A stretch of 8,981 bases of DNA from an uncultured Lachnospiraceae bacterium (GTDB lineage: Bacteria; Bacillota; Clostridia; Lachnospirales; Lachnospiraceae): assembly GCA_902463835.1 (NCBI GenBank), contig CABQGZ010000107.1, positions 1 through 8,981 on the forward strand. The letters run 5' to 3'. The notes beneath the pieces are model-generated. The model searched no databases. It had not been told where the DNA came from and was given only the letters and a program-made list of their open reading frames with translations. Shown piece by piece: positions 1 to 6,532 of this stretch; the stretch's first letter is position 1; every line of letters begins with the position of its first letter. The translations under genes and the position numbers were made by a program.

Positions 1-1
1 C

Positions 2-232
2 TACAAGCTGGACGAGCCGAAGCAGGCCATGGAGTATTTCGAGGTGGCCAAGGTACAGCAGCGGTACGGAAAGGCTTTTGAAGATTACCGGTATGCTTTT
101 ATCAAGACATATTTCTTCCAGGTGGTGCTGGCTGCGGTAGCTATCGTGACGGCAGCGGTTGTGTTCCTTTTCTTCATTATGGAAAAGACGAAAAAATATA
201 TTCATGATTACCATTATGGGCCAAAGGAGTGA
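2..232 (+). CDS. C-terminal part of a membrane-anchored protein with a TPR-like helix (5' truncated)
   Basis: The reading frame is open from base 2 and ends at TGA 230-232, so only the last 76 residues are seen; the ATG at 29 is probably internal. The visible part starts with an amphipathic, TPR-like helical stretch (around KQAMEYFEVAKVQQRYGKAF), then one hydrophobic membrane segment (about residues 44-61 of the fragment, from FFQVV to FFIM), then a short basic tail ending HYGPKE. This suggests a large extracytoplasmic domain held by a C-terminal membrane anchor. From memory, TPR or NHL-repeat proteins often precede Yip1 and DUF5696 genes in Firmicutes sugar-transport loci, which fits, but the diagnostic N-terminal part lies outside the window. 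The next gene starts 4 bases after this stop and uses the AAAGGAG inside the end of this gene (223-229), so the two are probably translationally coupled. Specific function is unknown. Confidence 0.7.
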   Translation, partial: YKLDEPKQAMEYFEVAKVQQRYGKAFEDYRYAFIKTYFFQVVLAAVAIVTAAVVFLFFIMEKTKKYIHDYHYGPKE

Positions 233-236
233 GAGC

Positions 237-908
237 ATGAGAGGATTGAACATAAGAGCAGCAAAGAGAGCAGAGAAAGGGAAGATCGGTTCAGGCCAGC
301 TTTTTCCCATCATGTTGTTTCATCCCCTGGAGGCATTCGATATTATCAAGCTGGAGCGGGATACTCAGATCAAGATACTGCCGGCGGTTCTGTTGATTCT
401 TCTGGCTGGACTGGAGCAGTACGCCAGCAACTTCCTGGTGAGCTTTCAGTTCCGCCAGAAGGAGTTAAGCGGCGTGAACCTGTGGATCGAGATGGCCTAC
501 GTGATCATACCCCTGGCGGTGTGGGTTATTGCCAACTTCTGTATGACCTCCATCATGGATGGCGAGAGTAAGCCCAAGGAGATCTTTGTGACAGCGGCAT
601 ACTGTCTGGCGCCCTTCATTGTGGTGACACCCATACGGGTGGCCTTGTCCCATGTGATCGGCGCTGGGGAGGCAGGCTTCTGTTATTTCCTCCAGTCCGC
701 ATCGCTGGTATGGGTGGTTCTGCTGCTGTTTTTCGCACTGCTTCGGCAGAACGATTATGGGCTGGTGAAGGCCATCGGAGTTGCGCTGATGTGTGTGCTG
801 TTCATGGTGATATTCCTGGCCGTGTTCATCTTTCTGGCGTCTCTGACGATCCAGCTTGTGAGCTCGGTGCAGGAGATCTTCCAGGAGATTGAGCGGAAGT
901 ATCTGTAA
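237..908 (+). CDS. Yip1-family integral membrane protein
   Basis: This is a 223-residue polytopic membrane protein. I chose ATG 237 because AAAGGAG sits at 223-229 with good spacing; an earlier in-frame ATG at 159 would overlap the previous gene by 74 bases. A basic N-terminus (about residues 1-45) is followed by about five hydrophobic segments: roughly 46-68, 83-103, 116-139, 149-170 and 176-205. The stretch from G109 through EIFVTAAYCLAPF resembles the polar loop plus 'aY...P' helix typical of Yip1 domains. Bacterial Yip1 proteins have no settled role. Eukaryotic relatives act in membrane traffic, which does not transfer here. Its position between a membrane-anchored protein and a secreted DUF5696 protein, upstream of two sugar permeases, suggests a membrane partner of that transport or glycan-processing system. 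Family assignment is fairly sure; role is inference. Confidence 0.75.
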   Translation: MRGLNIRAAKRAEKGKIGSGQLFPIMLFHPLEAFDIIKLERDTQIKILPAVLLILLAGLEQYASNFLVSFQFRQKELSGVNLWIEMAYVIIPLAVWVIANFCMTSIMDGESKPKEIFVTAAYCLAPFIVVTPIRVALSHVIGAGEAGFCYFLQSASLVWVVLLLFFALLRQNDYGLVKAIGVALMCVLFMVIFLAVFIFLASLTIQLVSSVQEIFQEIERKYL

Positions 909-924
909 TCAGGAGGTGAATAAA

Positions 925-3159
925 GTGAAACGTAAGACAAGCTTATATAGAAAAATGCTGGCGCTGGGGCTGGCAGGCGTATTGCTGATGGAAGTTCTTC
1001 CGGCGCAGGCCGAGCCGGATGACGCGAGCACCGGGCAGGAAGCGGACGCGGCAGGAGCCAGCGGCCAGGAAGCGGGAACCGGGACAGATGGCGCCGGAAT
1101 CGGTCAGACATCGGAGAAGCAGTTCCATACAGTGGCGGAGAATGATTCCTTCCGGTTCGACTACGACGAGGATGGGGCGGATGTCTACATCACCGATAAG
1201 CGCAGCGGGAAGATCTGGTCCAACACGGTGGACGAGGGGTATTACCCGGCGGAGCTTGCCAACCGGAATGTGCTGAGTCAGCTGATGACGGTAACCTACG
1301 CCTCCAAGGAGGGCAAGATCTCCATGGTCAATGTCTTCGACAATGGCGCCAGTGCCAGCAATTTCAAATTGAACCACAGGTATGACGGGGAGGAAGTGGT
1401 CCTCACCATGTCGGTGGCGGCAGGAACTATCTCCTTTGACATCCATATGGGAATCAACGGGGATGGCTTCCACTATGAGATTCCGGCGGAGAGTGTGAAG
1501 GAGACGGGCAGCGATATGCTGGTGAACATCCAGATGATGCCCACCTTCGGCGCGGCTGTGGCCGGAGAGGAGGGATATATGTTGGTGCCGGACGGCTCCG
1601 GAACCCTGATCTATCATAAGACCTACGATGATCCAAATGCAAGACTGTATACGTATCCCTTCTACGGAACCGATGTGCAGGATATCCAGGAGATTGGTGA
1701 AAATGAGGAGCAGGGCTATCACAACCTGATGCTTCCGGTCTATGGCATCAGCCATGGGGACGGCGCTATGCTGGCAGCGGTTACCGAAGGGGAGGCGGAC
1801 ACGGTGCTCAATATTGCACCCGGCGGATTCCGTTTCAGTGGATTGAACCGGGCGTATCTGACTTTCAATTATCGGATCTATTACTCCACGGTGGTGAATG
1901 GAAGCGACTATATCCAGATCATTCCCCACAACTATGTGTCCGACCGAAGTGTGCAGATCTTCCTTCTGGACAAGGAGCACAATACCTACAGCGACATGGC
2001 GGTGGCCTATCGGGGATATCTGGAGGGTGCAGGGAAGCTTAAGGCAAAGGAGAATTCCGGTGACATTCCCCTTGTGGTGAATTTTGTGATGGGAGCCAAC
2101 GAGAGCAGTCTGTTCGGGAAGAAGCTGATCGCAGCTACCACGTATTCTCAGGCAGCGGAGATCGTGTCAGACTTAAGTGAGAGCACGTCGAAGCTCTCCG
2201 TCATCCTGGAGGGCTGGGGCAGCGGCGGGTGCGATACCCTTCCCACCAGTCCGTCCCTGGAAAAGAAGTTCGGCGGCAAGCGCGGCTGGAAGGAACTGCT
2301 CGCCGCCTGTGAGAAGGCGGACGCTGCGCTGTATTTGAACATGGATTTTGTCAATGCGGATGAGAAGACGGGGGATTTCAATAACCGGAAAGATACGATC
2401 CGCTCCGGTTTTGGCAGCGTTGTAAACGATGCGGGAAGATATCTCCTAAATCCGGCACGTGTCCTGGAAGCTTTTTATGACAGCGCAATCAAAAAGAGAA
2501 ATCTTCCAGAGGATGGCTCCATACGGTTCGACACGGTGGGAAGTCTTCTGACCTACGACCACAGCAAATCAGGCGCCACCAGCAGAGGAGCAGCCCAGGC
2601 TGCCTATGAGCAAGTGCTTGAGAAGGCATCTAAGGAGCTTACCCAGGTGGCAGTGACAGGGGGAAATCAATATGTGCTTCCCTACGCTGCGCTGATGAGC
2701 GAGATTCCCTATACCAACTCCGATTACTATCTGGGAGATAAGGCCATTCCATTTTACCAGATTGTGGTGCACGGAAGCGTGGATTACACCTCCACCGCAG
2801 GAAATCATTCCTATGATCTTCAGTACCAGAAGCTGAAATGGATTGAGACAGGAAGCATCCCTTATTTTATATTGACCTATGACAGTCCCATTGTACTGAA
2901 CAAAACTGAGCGGAACGATCTCTTTTCCTCCGAGTATGCTGTGTGGAAGGATACGGCAAAGGAGATTGCAGGAGAGTTCAATGACAGGCTGAAAGCGGTG
3001 TGGAACCAGAAGATTGCAAGACATGAGGAGATCGGAGGGCTTACCGTGATCACCTATGAGAACGGCGCTTGTATCTATATCAATTATACGGAAGAAACAG
3101 TGGAAATGGATGGCATTTCGGTTCCTGCCATGGATTATTCTGTAGTGAAAGGAGCGTGA
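925..3159 (+). CDS. Secreted DUF5696-type protein, possible glycan-active enzyme of a sugar transport locus
   Basis: A 744-residue exported protein. I chose GTG 925 because AGGAGG lies at 911-916, 8 bases upstream, and this start places a clean signal peptide at the N-terminus: basic MKRKTSLYRK, a hydrophobic core, and an AQA cleavage site after residue 29. A Gly/Ala/Glu/Asp-rich linker (about 30-64) follows, then a beta-rich domain containing a VPDGSG motif at 221-226. The C-terminal half looks like an alternating alpha/beta barrel, with ILEGW at 427-431, an Asp in LNMDF at 474, FDTVGS around 535-540, a GNQY segment near 580 and FYQIVVHG ending at about 617. These motifs match what I remember of DUF5696 proteins, which are commonly encoded just upstream of sugar ABC permeases. 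A glycosidase-like role is inference from the barrel-like pattern and context; I cannot name catalytic residues. It is not a canonical solute-binding protein: it is too long and lacks the lipobox cysteine. The next gene follows after 5 bases. Confidence 0.75.
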   Translation: MKRKTSLYRKMLALGLAGVLLMEVLPAQAEPDDASTGQEADAAGASGQEAGTGTDGAGIGQTSEKQFHTVAENDSFRFDYDEDGADVYITDKRSGKIWSNTVDEGYYPAELANRNVLSQLMTVTYASKEGKISMVNVFDNGASASNFKLNHRYDGEEVVLTMSVAAGTISFDIHMGINGDGFHYEIPAESVKETGSDMLVNIQMMPTFGAAVAGEEGYMLVPDGSGTLIYHKTYDDPNARLYTYPFYGTDVQDIQEIGENEEQGYHNLMLPVYGISHGDGAMLAAVTEGEADTVLNIAPGGFRFSGLNRAYLTFNYRIYYSTVVNGSDYIQIIPHNYVSDRSVQIFLLDKEHNTYSDMAVAYRGYLEGAGKLKAKENSGDIPLVVNFVMGANESSLFGKKLIAATTYSQAAEIVSDLSESTSKLSVILEGWGSGGCDTLPTSPSLEKKFGGKRGWKELLAACEKADAALYLNMDFVNADEKTGDFNNRKDTIRSGFGSVVNDAGRYLLNPARVLEAFYDSAIKKRNLPEDGSIRFDTVGSLLTYDHSKSGATSRGAAQAAYEQVLEKASKELTQVAVTGGNQYVLPYAALMSEIPYTNSDYYLGDKAIPFYQIVVHGSVDYTSTAGNHSYDLQYQKLKWIETGSIPYFILTYDSPIVLNKTERNDLFSSEYAVWKDTAKEIAGEFNDRLKAVWNQKIARHEEIGGLTVITYENGACIYINYTEETVEMDGISVPAMDYSVVKGA

Positions 3160-3164
3160 GAGGG

Positions 3165-4064
3165 ATGGCAAAAGAACCTGGAAAAAGAAAGAGAAAAAAG
3201 TTCTTCACCTTAGCGAGAAGGCAGAGCATGACAGGATACTTATTTCTGGCACCCTGGATTATCGGCGGTATCTTGCTGCTGGCATATCCGCTGATCTTCT
3301 CCTTTCGATTGAGCTTTTCGGATCTGCAGAATTTTACCACCTATAAGATGGACTGGGTGGGGCTTGAGCACTATAAGCGAGCTTTCTTCGGGGACGTCCA
3401 CTTTGTCACCTGTATTGTCTGGGGACTTCGGAAGATACTGGTGGAATCCCCTATCATCGTGATATTTTCTCTGATCGTGGCCATCATGGTCAGCCGGAAT
3501 ATCAGAGGCAAGGGCTTCTTCCGATCCATCTTCTTCCTGCCGGTGCTATTGGGAACCGGCTATGTGATGGACATGCTGAACAAGCAGGGGATCACGGTAT
3601 CCTCCATGGAGGTGACAAGAGAGATCCTGTTGTCGCCCACCATACAGACGTATCTTCCGGAGGAGGCATTTAAGTTCCTAAGTACGCTGCTGGAATATAT
3701 CCCAACGGTGCTGTGGGGTTCCGGCGTGCAGATTGTGCTTTTTCTGATCGGTATTCAGAAGATTCCCCAGGAGCTGTACGAATCCGCCCGGGTGGATTCT
3801 GCTACGGAGTGGGAGATGTTCTGGAAGATTACACTTCCGATGATATCGCCCATCATCCTGCTGAACATCATCTATACGATCATTGCCTCCTATCGGGACT
3901 ACAGCCCGCTGGTCAACTGGATTATGTATCAGGCCTTTGATCTTGGAGATTTTGAGTATGCCAGCGCCATGGGCTGGACCTTCTTTGCTTTTGTACTGAT
4001 TGTGATAGGACTGGTAGCCTTGTGTATGCGGCCGTTCATCAACCGGGTGACAAAGCGGTATTAG
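3165..4064 (+). CDS. Carbohydrate ABC transporter permease, MalF/LplB-like (CUT1)
   Basis: A 299-residue inner-membrane permease, one half of the transmembrane channel of a sugar importer. ATG 3165 is preceded by AAAGGAG (3148-3154) inside the end of the previous gene, so coupled translation is likely. The N-terminus is short and very basic, then the first membrane segment (GYLFLAPWIIGGILLLAYP) has the 'FlaP' signature of this family. Further hydrophobic segments follow to the C-terminal FINRVTKRY. The cytoplasmic EAA loop that contacts the ATPase is at about residues 203-226 (ELYESARVDSATEWEMFWKI, followed by TLP). The usual Gly after the Asp is Ser here, a mild deviation that is tolerated in this family. 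It should pair with the permease at 4152-5111. The substrate cannot be told from permease sequence alone. Confidence 0.93.
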   Translation: MAKEPGKRKRKKFFTLARRQSMTGYLFLAPWIIGGILLLAYPLIFSFRLSFSDLQNFTTYKMDWVGLEHYKRAFFGDVHFVTCIVWGLRKILVESPIIVIFSLIVAIMVSRNIRGKGFFRSIFFLPVLLGTGYVMDMLNKQGITVSSMEVTREILLSPTIQTYLPEEAFKFLSTLLEYIPTVLWGSGVQIVLFLIGIQKIPQELYESARVDSATEWEMFWKITLPMISPIILLNIIYTIIASYRDYSPLVNWIMYQAFDLGDFEYASAMGWTFFAFVLIVIGLVALCMRPFINRVTKRY

Positions 4065-4075
4065 CGTGTATCCCC

Positions 4076-4114
4076 TGCAATGTCTCCCATACAAAGTGGT
4101 GTGGAAGCATTGCA
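4076..4114 (+). other. Strong imperfect hairpin between the two permease genes
   Basis: TGCAATG (4076-4082) is perfectly complementary to CATTGCA (4108-4114). Allowing G-U pairs, one mismatch and one bulge, the stem continues inward: TCC can pair with GGA and ATAC with GTGT, closing on an AAAGTG loop. No T-run follows, so this does not look like an intrinsic terminator. It lies 11 bases after the stop of the first permease gene and 37 bases before the start of the second. It may shield mRNA ends, direct processing, or tune the expression ratio of the two permeases. The structure is read directly; the role is inference. Confidence 0.5.
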
Positions 4115-4151
4115 TCAGAGAGCAGCAAAGAAGAAGAGAGAGGAAAATAGC

Positions 4152-5111
4152 ATGGAGAAAATAAGAAAAAATAAGTTTGTCTTACCAAAAAAGCAGGCGG
4201 CTGTATTAAAGGCTCTGATGAAAAAGTTAAAGGCGGGTATTCTCTTTAAGATCATCATGTATATCCTGCTGATCGACTTTGCGTTTATCTATTTATATCC
4301 GTTCCTGCATATGGTTATCAATTCGCTGAAATCCCAGGATGACCTTCTGGACGTGTCGGTGAAATGGGTTTTAAATAGTTTATGCTTTGACAATTTTAAG
4401 CTGGCCTTCGAGAGTATGAATTATGTGCCAAGATTCTTTCGGACCCTGTTCAGCGTGGGACTGTGCAGCGTTGGGCATGTGTTGTCCTGCTCCTTTATCG
4501 GATACGGATTTGCACGTTATAAATTCCGTGGGAAGAATATCCTGTTCTTTCTGTTGATCCTTTCCATGGTGGTGCCCACGCAGACGATCATTGTGCCGCT
4601 GTATATCCTGTATTCGAAGCTGGGGATGATACCGGGCCAGCTGGCCATTATTCTGCCCACGTTTTTTGGCTTTGGTTTGAACGGGGCGCTGTTTGTATTC
4701 ATCTTCCGGCAGTTTTTCCTGTCGCTGCCGCCGGCGCTGGAGGAGGCTTCCGCCATTGACGGGTGCGGACCCATCAAGACCTTCTTCCGCATTGCTCTGC
4801 CCATCGCGAAGCCTACGGTGATCATCAGCTCGGTGCTCAGCGTGGTGTGGCATTGGAACGATTTCTTTGAGCCGGGATTGTACATTCAGAAGCAGAAGAA
4901 TTTTTATCTGTCCATGATCCTGCCGTCCATGTCGGAGGCTGTGGAGAATGCCAAGGCAGGAGTCCAGAGCATGACTGCGGACGTGGGATTCACAGACGCG
5001 ACGGTGATGGCCGCGGTGATTTTGATCATCCTGCCGATCTTTATTGGGTATATGTTTATCCAGCGGAAATTCGTGCAGAGTGTGGAGACCAGTGGTATTA
5101 CTGGGGAGTAG
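4152..5111 (+). CDS. Carbohydrate ABC transporter permease, MalG/YtcP-like (CUT1)
   Basis: A 319-residue inner-membrane permease, the partner of the permease at 3165-4064. ATG 4152 has a purine-rich AGAGAGG ribosome binding site at about 4136-4143. An in-frame ATG at 4080 would add 24 residues but lies inside the intercistronic hairpin and lacks a good binding site. The N-terminal tail is long and basic (about residues 1-35), then a membrane segment with FIYLYPFLHMVINSLK, the classic MalG-type opening. The EAA loop is canonical: EEASAIDG at 197-204 followed by CGPIKTFFRIALPIAKP. The C-terminus (MFIQRKFVQSVETSGITGE) matches the usual 'Q+.fv.G...GavKG' ending in outline. No substrate-binding or ATPase gene follows; the operon appears to end here, facing a repeat region. 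Confidence 0.94.
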   Translation: MEKIRKNKFVLPKKQAAVLKALMKKLKAGILFKIIMYILLIDFAFIYLYPFLHMVINSLKSQDDLLDVSVKWVLNSLCFDNFKLAFESMNYVPRFFRTLFSVGLCSVGHVLSCSFIGYGFARYKFRGKNILFFLLILSMVVPTQTIIVPLYILYSKLGMIPGQLAIILPTFFGFGLNGALFVFIFRQFFLSLPPALEEASAIDGCGPIKTFFRIALPIAKPTVIISSVLSVVWHWNDFFEPGLYIQKQKNFYLSMILPSMSEAVENAKAGVQSMTADVGFTDATVMAAVILIILPIFIGYMFIQRKFVQSVETSGITGE

Positions 5112-5122
5112 TCCTGGGAAAA

Positions 5123-5208
5123 ATATTGGAAGCAAAGGGCCGCCCTGAGGAAAGGGTATGGCTGTATATTGGAAGCAAAGGGCCGCCCCGAGGAAAGGGT
5201 ATGCCTAT
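5123..5208 (+). repeat. Two direct copies of a 43-base unit
   Basis: Copy 1 is 5123-5165 and copy 2 is 5166-5208. They share the first 38 bases except one C/T change (CCCTGAGG versus CCCCGAGG), and diverge only in the last few bases. Each begins ATATTGGAAGCAAAGGGCCG. There is no spacer between copies, so this is a tandem duplication. The second copy also forms most of the left arm of the large inverted repeat at 5186-5334. Together with the right-hand copies in reverse orientation, this marks a repetitive intergenic element rather than a gene. Confidence 0.85.
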
Positions 5209-5334
5209 ATCAGACGCGCTTTCGCTCCGAGCACAAACGTAGCGGACACTAAGCGCGCAGGCCATTTTCATGACCTGCTTGCTAAGTGCCGACGTTTTGC
5301 AAGGGTCTGATATAGGCATACCCTTTTCTCGGGG
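5186..5334. repeat. 30-base inverted repeat enclosing an 89-base palindromic core
   Basis: Left arm 5186-5215 (starts CCCCGAGGAAAGGGTATGCC) is the reverse complement of right arm 5305-5334 with a single mismatch that would be a G-U pair in + strand RNA. The 89 bases between them hold a second large hairpin (5235-5297). The whole block could fold into a cruciform of about 150 bases. No transposase or recombinase gene is present in the window, so this resembles a non-autonomous palindromic or MITE-like extragenic repeat. Its position just after the permease operon means it could also act in mRNA 3'-end formation, although no clear T-tract ends it. Confidence 0.8.
5235..5297. repeat. Long inner hairpin with a 4-base apical loop
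   Basis: Three stem blocks are visible in order. AAACGT (5235-5240) pairs with ACGTTT (5292-5297). CGGACACTAAGC (5243-5254) pairs with GCTAAGTGCCG (5281-5291) with a bulge and one mismatch. GCAGGCCAT (5257-5265) pairs with ATGACCTGC (5270-5278) with one mismatch. The apical loop is TTTC (5266-5269). The apical mismatch would be a G-U pair in RNA from the - strand, whereas the outer-arm mismatch favours the + strand, so the direction cannot be decided. From memory, similar 'gacactaagc...gctaagtg' palindromes recur in Lachnospiraceae intergenic regions; this is unverified. Confidence 0.75.
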
Positions 5335-5420
5335 CTACATTGTTGGCGATATACAGGCATACCTTTTTCTCGAGGCTATGTTGTTGGCAAGATAGGTATA
5401 CCTTTTTTCTTGGGGGATAG
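5315..5420 (-). repeat. Decaying tandem copies of the same unit in reverse orientation
   Basis: Three successive copies start at 5315, 5356 and 5395. Each reads GGCATAC or GGTATAC, then a C/T-rich tract (CCCTTTTCTCGGGG, then CCTTTTTCTCGAGG, then CCTTTTTTCTTGGGGG). The first two also share TTGTTGGC after it. They are reverse complements of the unit at 5123-5208, with divergence increasing to the right; a more degraded fourth copy may begin at 5420. Periodicity is about 40 bases with no unique spacers. The decay gradient suggests an old palindromic expansion whose outer copies are no longer kept identical. Confidence 0.65.
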
Positions 5421-5502
5421 GTATGGTTTATCTATGTTTCTTGGGAATAATGTAAAAGAAAGCACGGTTTCGTTGGAAAAAATGTAAAATTTGACATTAA
5501 TA

Positions 5503-5531
5503 TTGACGAAAGAAATCAGAAAGGGTATTCT
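5503..5531 (+). promoter_or_regulatory. Candidate sigma-A promoter for the HAD phosphatase gene
   Basis: TTGACG (5503-5508) is followed after 17 bases by TATTCT (5526-5531), giving 5/6 and 4/6 matches to the -35 and -10 consensus. The predicted start point is near 5538, leaving a leader of about 34 bases before ATG 5572 that includes the ribosome binding site. A better -35 hexamer, TTGACA, lies 12 bases upstream (5491-5496) but has no good -10 partner at 17 bases. The surrounding sequence is clearly AT-rich compared with the repeat element before it. Confidence 0.4.
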
Positions 5532-5571
5532 GGTAGAAAAAACAAATAGACATGCGAAAAGGATTTTGGAT

Positions 5572-6351
5572 ATGAAAGCAGTATTTTTTGACATTGACGG
5601 CACAATCTGGGATGCCGACATGGTGATCCCGGACAGCACAAGGGAAGCGCTTCGCAGATTAAAGGAAAATGGAATCTATACGTTTATCTGCAGCGGCCGG
5701 ACCAGGGCATTTATCAAGGATCCAAGGCTGTTGGCGCTGGGATTTGACGGCATTCTGTCCGGCTGCGGCACCTGTGTGAGCTTTCGGGGGGAAGAAATCG
5801 TATATAAGACGATCTCCGGTGAATTGATGGAACATACGTTGGAGGTTCTAAAGAAATATGGGATACCGGTGGTGTTGGAAGGGAGAGATCACCTGTATGT
5901 GAATGATGAGGATTTCGCGGGAGATCCTTTCCTTGACCGGTTAAAGCGGGATGTGGGAGAAGACCTTCTGGGTATCTCGGAAAATCAGGGGAAATGGGAA
6001 GTCAGCAAGTTCAGCGCGGTGATGAAGCATAACAATTACGATAACGTGCGGAAGGAATTGAGTCCCTGGTATGATTTCCTGGTTCACACAACGGAGGTGG
6101 TGGAGGGAGTTCCAAAGGGCTGCAGCAAGGCCACCGGAATCCGGGCAGTCTGCGAAAAGCTTGGAATTGCCAGGGAAGATACGTATGCCTTCGGGGACAG
6201 TGTCAACGACCTGGAAATGCTGAAATACGTGGCACATGGGATCGCTATGGGAAATGGAACGCCGGAGGCCAAGGAAGCGGCGGATTATGTGACGGATGAT
6301 ATTCATGCGGATGGGATTTATAAGGCGTGTGTGCATTTTTCACTGATTTGA
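5572..6351 (+). CDS. Cof-type HAD-IIB family phosphatase
   Basis: A 259-residue soluble hydrolase, the usual length for the Cof/YidA group, expected to dephosphorylate small substrates such as sugar phosphates. I chose ATG 5572 because AAAAGGA lies about 8 bases upstream and it puts the catalytic motif at the N-terminus as in the family; upstream in-frame start codons lack a binding site. All four HAD motifs are visible: DIDGT with nucleophile D7 and acid/base D9; Ser41 in ICSGR; a motif III Lys (K186 in KGCSKATG, with K182 nearby); and GDSVNDLEML with D209 and D213 for magnesium. The region between motifs II and III is the variable cap that sets substrate choice. The gene has its own candidate promoter and is separated from both neighbours, so it need not belong to either module. 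No intrinsic terminator is apparent after it. Confidence 0.93.
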   Translation: MKAVFFDIDGTIWDADMVIPDSTREALRRLKENGIYTFICSGRTRAFIKDPRLLALGFDGILSGCGTCVSFRGEEIVYKTISGELMEHTLEVLKKYGIPVVLEGRDHLYVNDEDFAGDPFLDRLKRDVGEDLLGISENQGKWEVSKFSAVMKHNNYDNVRKELSPWYDFLVHTTEVVEGVPKGCSKATGIRAVCEKLGIAREDTYAFGDSVNDLEMLKYVAHGIAMGNGTPEAKEAADYVTDDIHADGIYKACVHFSLI

Positions 6352-6436
6352 CAAGGAAAAAGATGTGTATTGAATAACAAATCAAAAGAGTGTGTGTATG
6401 TCAATATTGTTATAGAACAAAAACGGTCAGCTCGCT

Positions 6437-6493
6437 TATACTCAAAAGGAACAAATATCTGTGTATACAGAGTAAAGATAGTATCTTATACAC
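6437..6493 (+). promoter_or_regulatory. AT-rich leader with a weak promoter-like site and a palindrome, upstream of the URO-D-like gene
   Basis: The 181-base gap before the next gene contains TATACT (6437-6442), a 5/6 match to a -10 box but with only a weak -35 (AGAACA, 6414-6419). About 33 bases further is the palindrome AAGATA-G-TATCTT (6475-6487). Overlapping it is an inverted repeat, GTGTATA (6461-6467) with TATACAC (6487-6493), which extends outward through G-U and C-G pairs. The 13-base palindrome has the size of a regulator half-site pair, and the longer repeat could form a leader hairpin ahead of the ribosome binding site at 6521. No regulator gene is visible in the window. I see no riboswitch-like conserved core. 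Confidence 0.35.
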
Positions 6494-6532
6494 GGGTGGG
6501 AGAGACAAAAAGAAAGGGCAGAGGAGAAAAAC

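Noticed and set aside
943..1980. Long - strand open frame of 345 codons opposite the DUF5696 gene
   Set aside because: It is an antisense shadow of a GC-rich gene. The + strand frame has a signal peptide, a ribosome binding site and family motifs.
5112..5180. Intrinsic terminator after the second permease
   Set aside because: I see G/C-rich short pairings but no stable stem directly followed by a T-run on the + strand.
5098..5319. Small - strand open frame across the repeat element
   Set aside because: It lies over repeats and a hairpin, has no good ribosome binding site, and its protein looks random.
5186..5334. Invertible promoter switch (30-base inverted repeats flanking a short segment)
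   Set aside because: The enclosed segment is itself a hairpin with no convincing promoter, and no invertase gene is in the window. Long-read evidence of both orientations would revive the idea.
5123..5420. CRISPR-like array suggested by roughly 40-base periodic repeats
   Set aside because: Copies are directly adjacent without unique spacers, occur in both orientations, decay outward, and no cas gene is near.
6352..6532. Cobalamin riboswitch ahead of a possible corrinoid-related gene
   Set aside because: The 181-base leader is AT-rich and I find neither a B12-box-like core nor the expected multi-stem layout.
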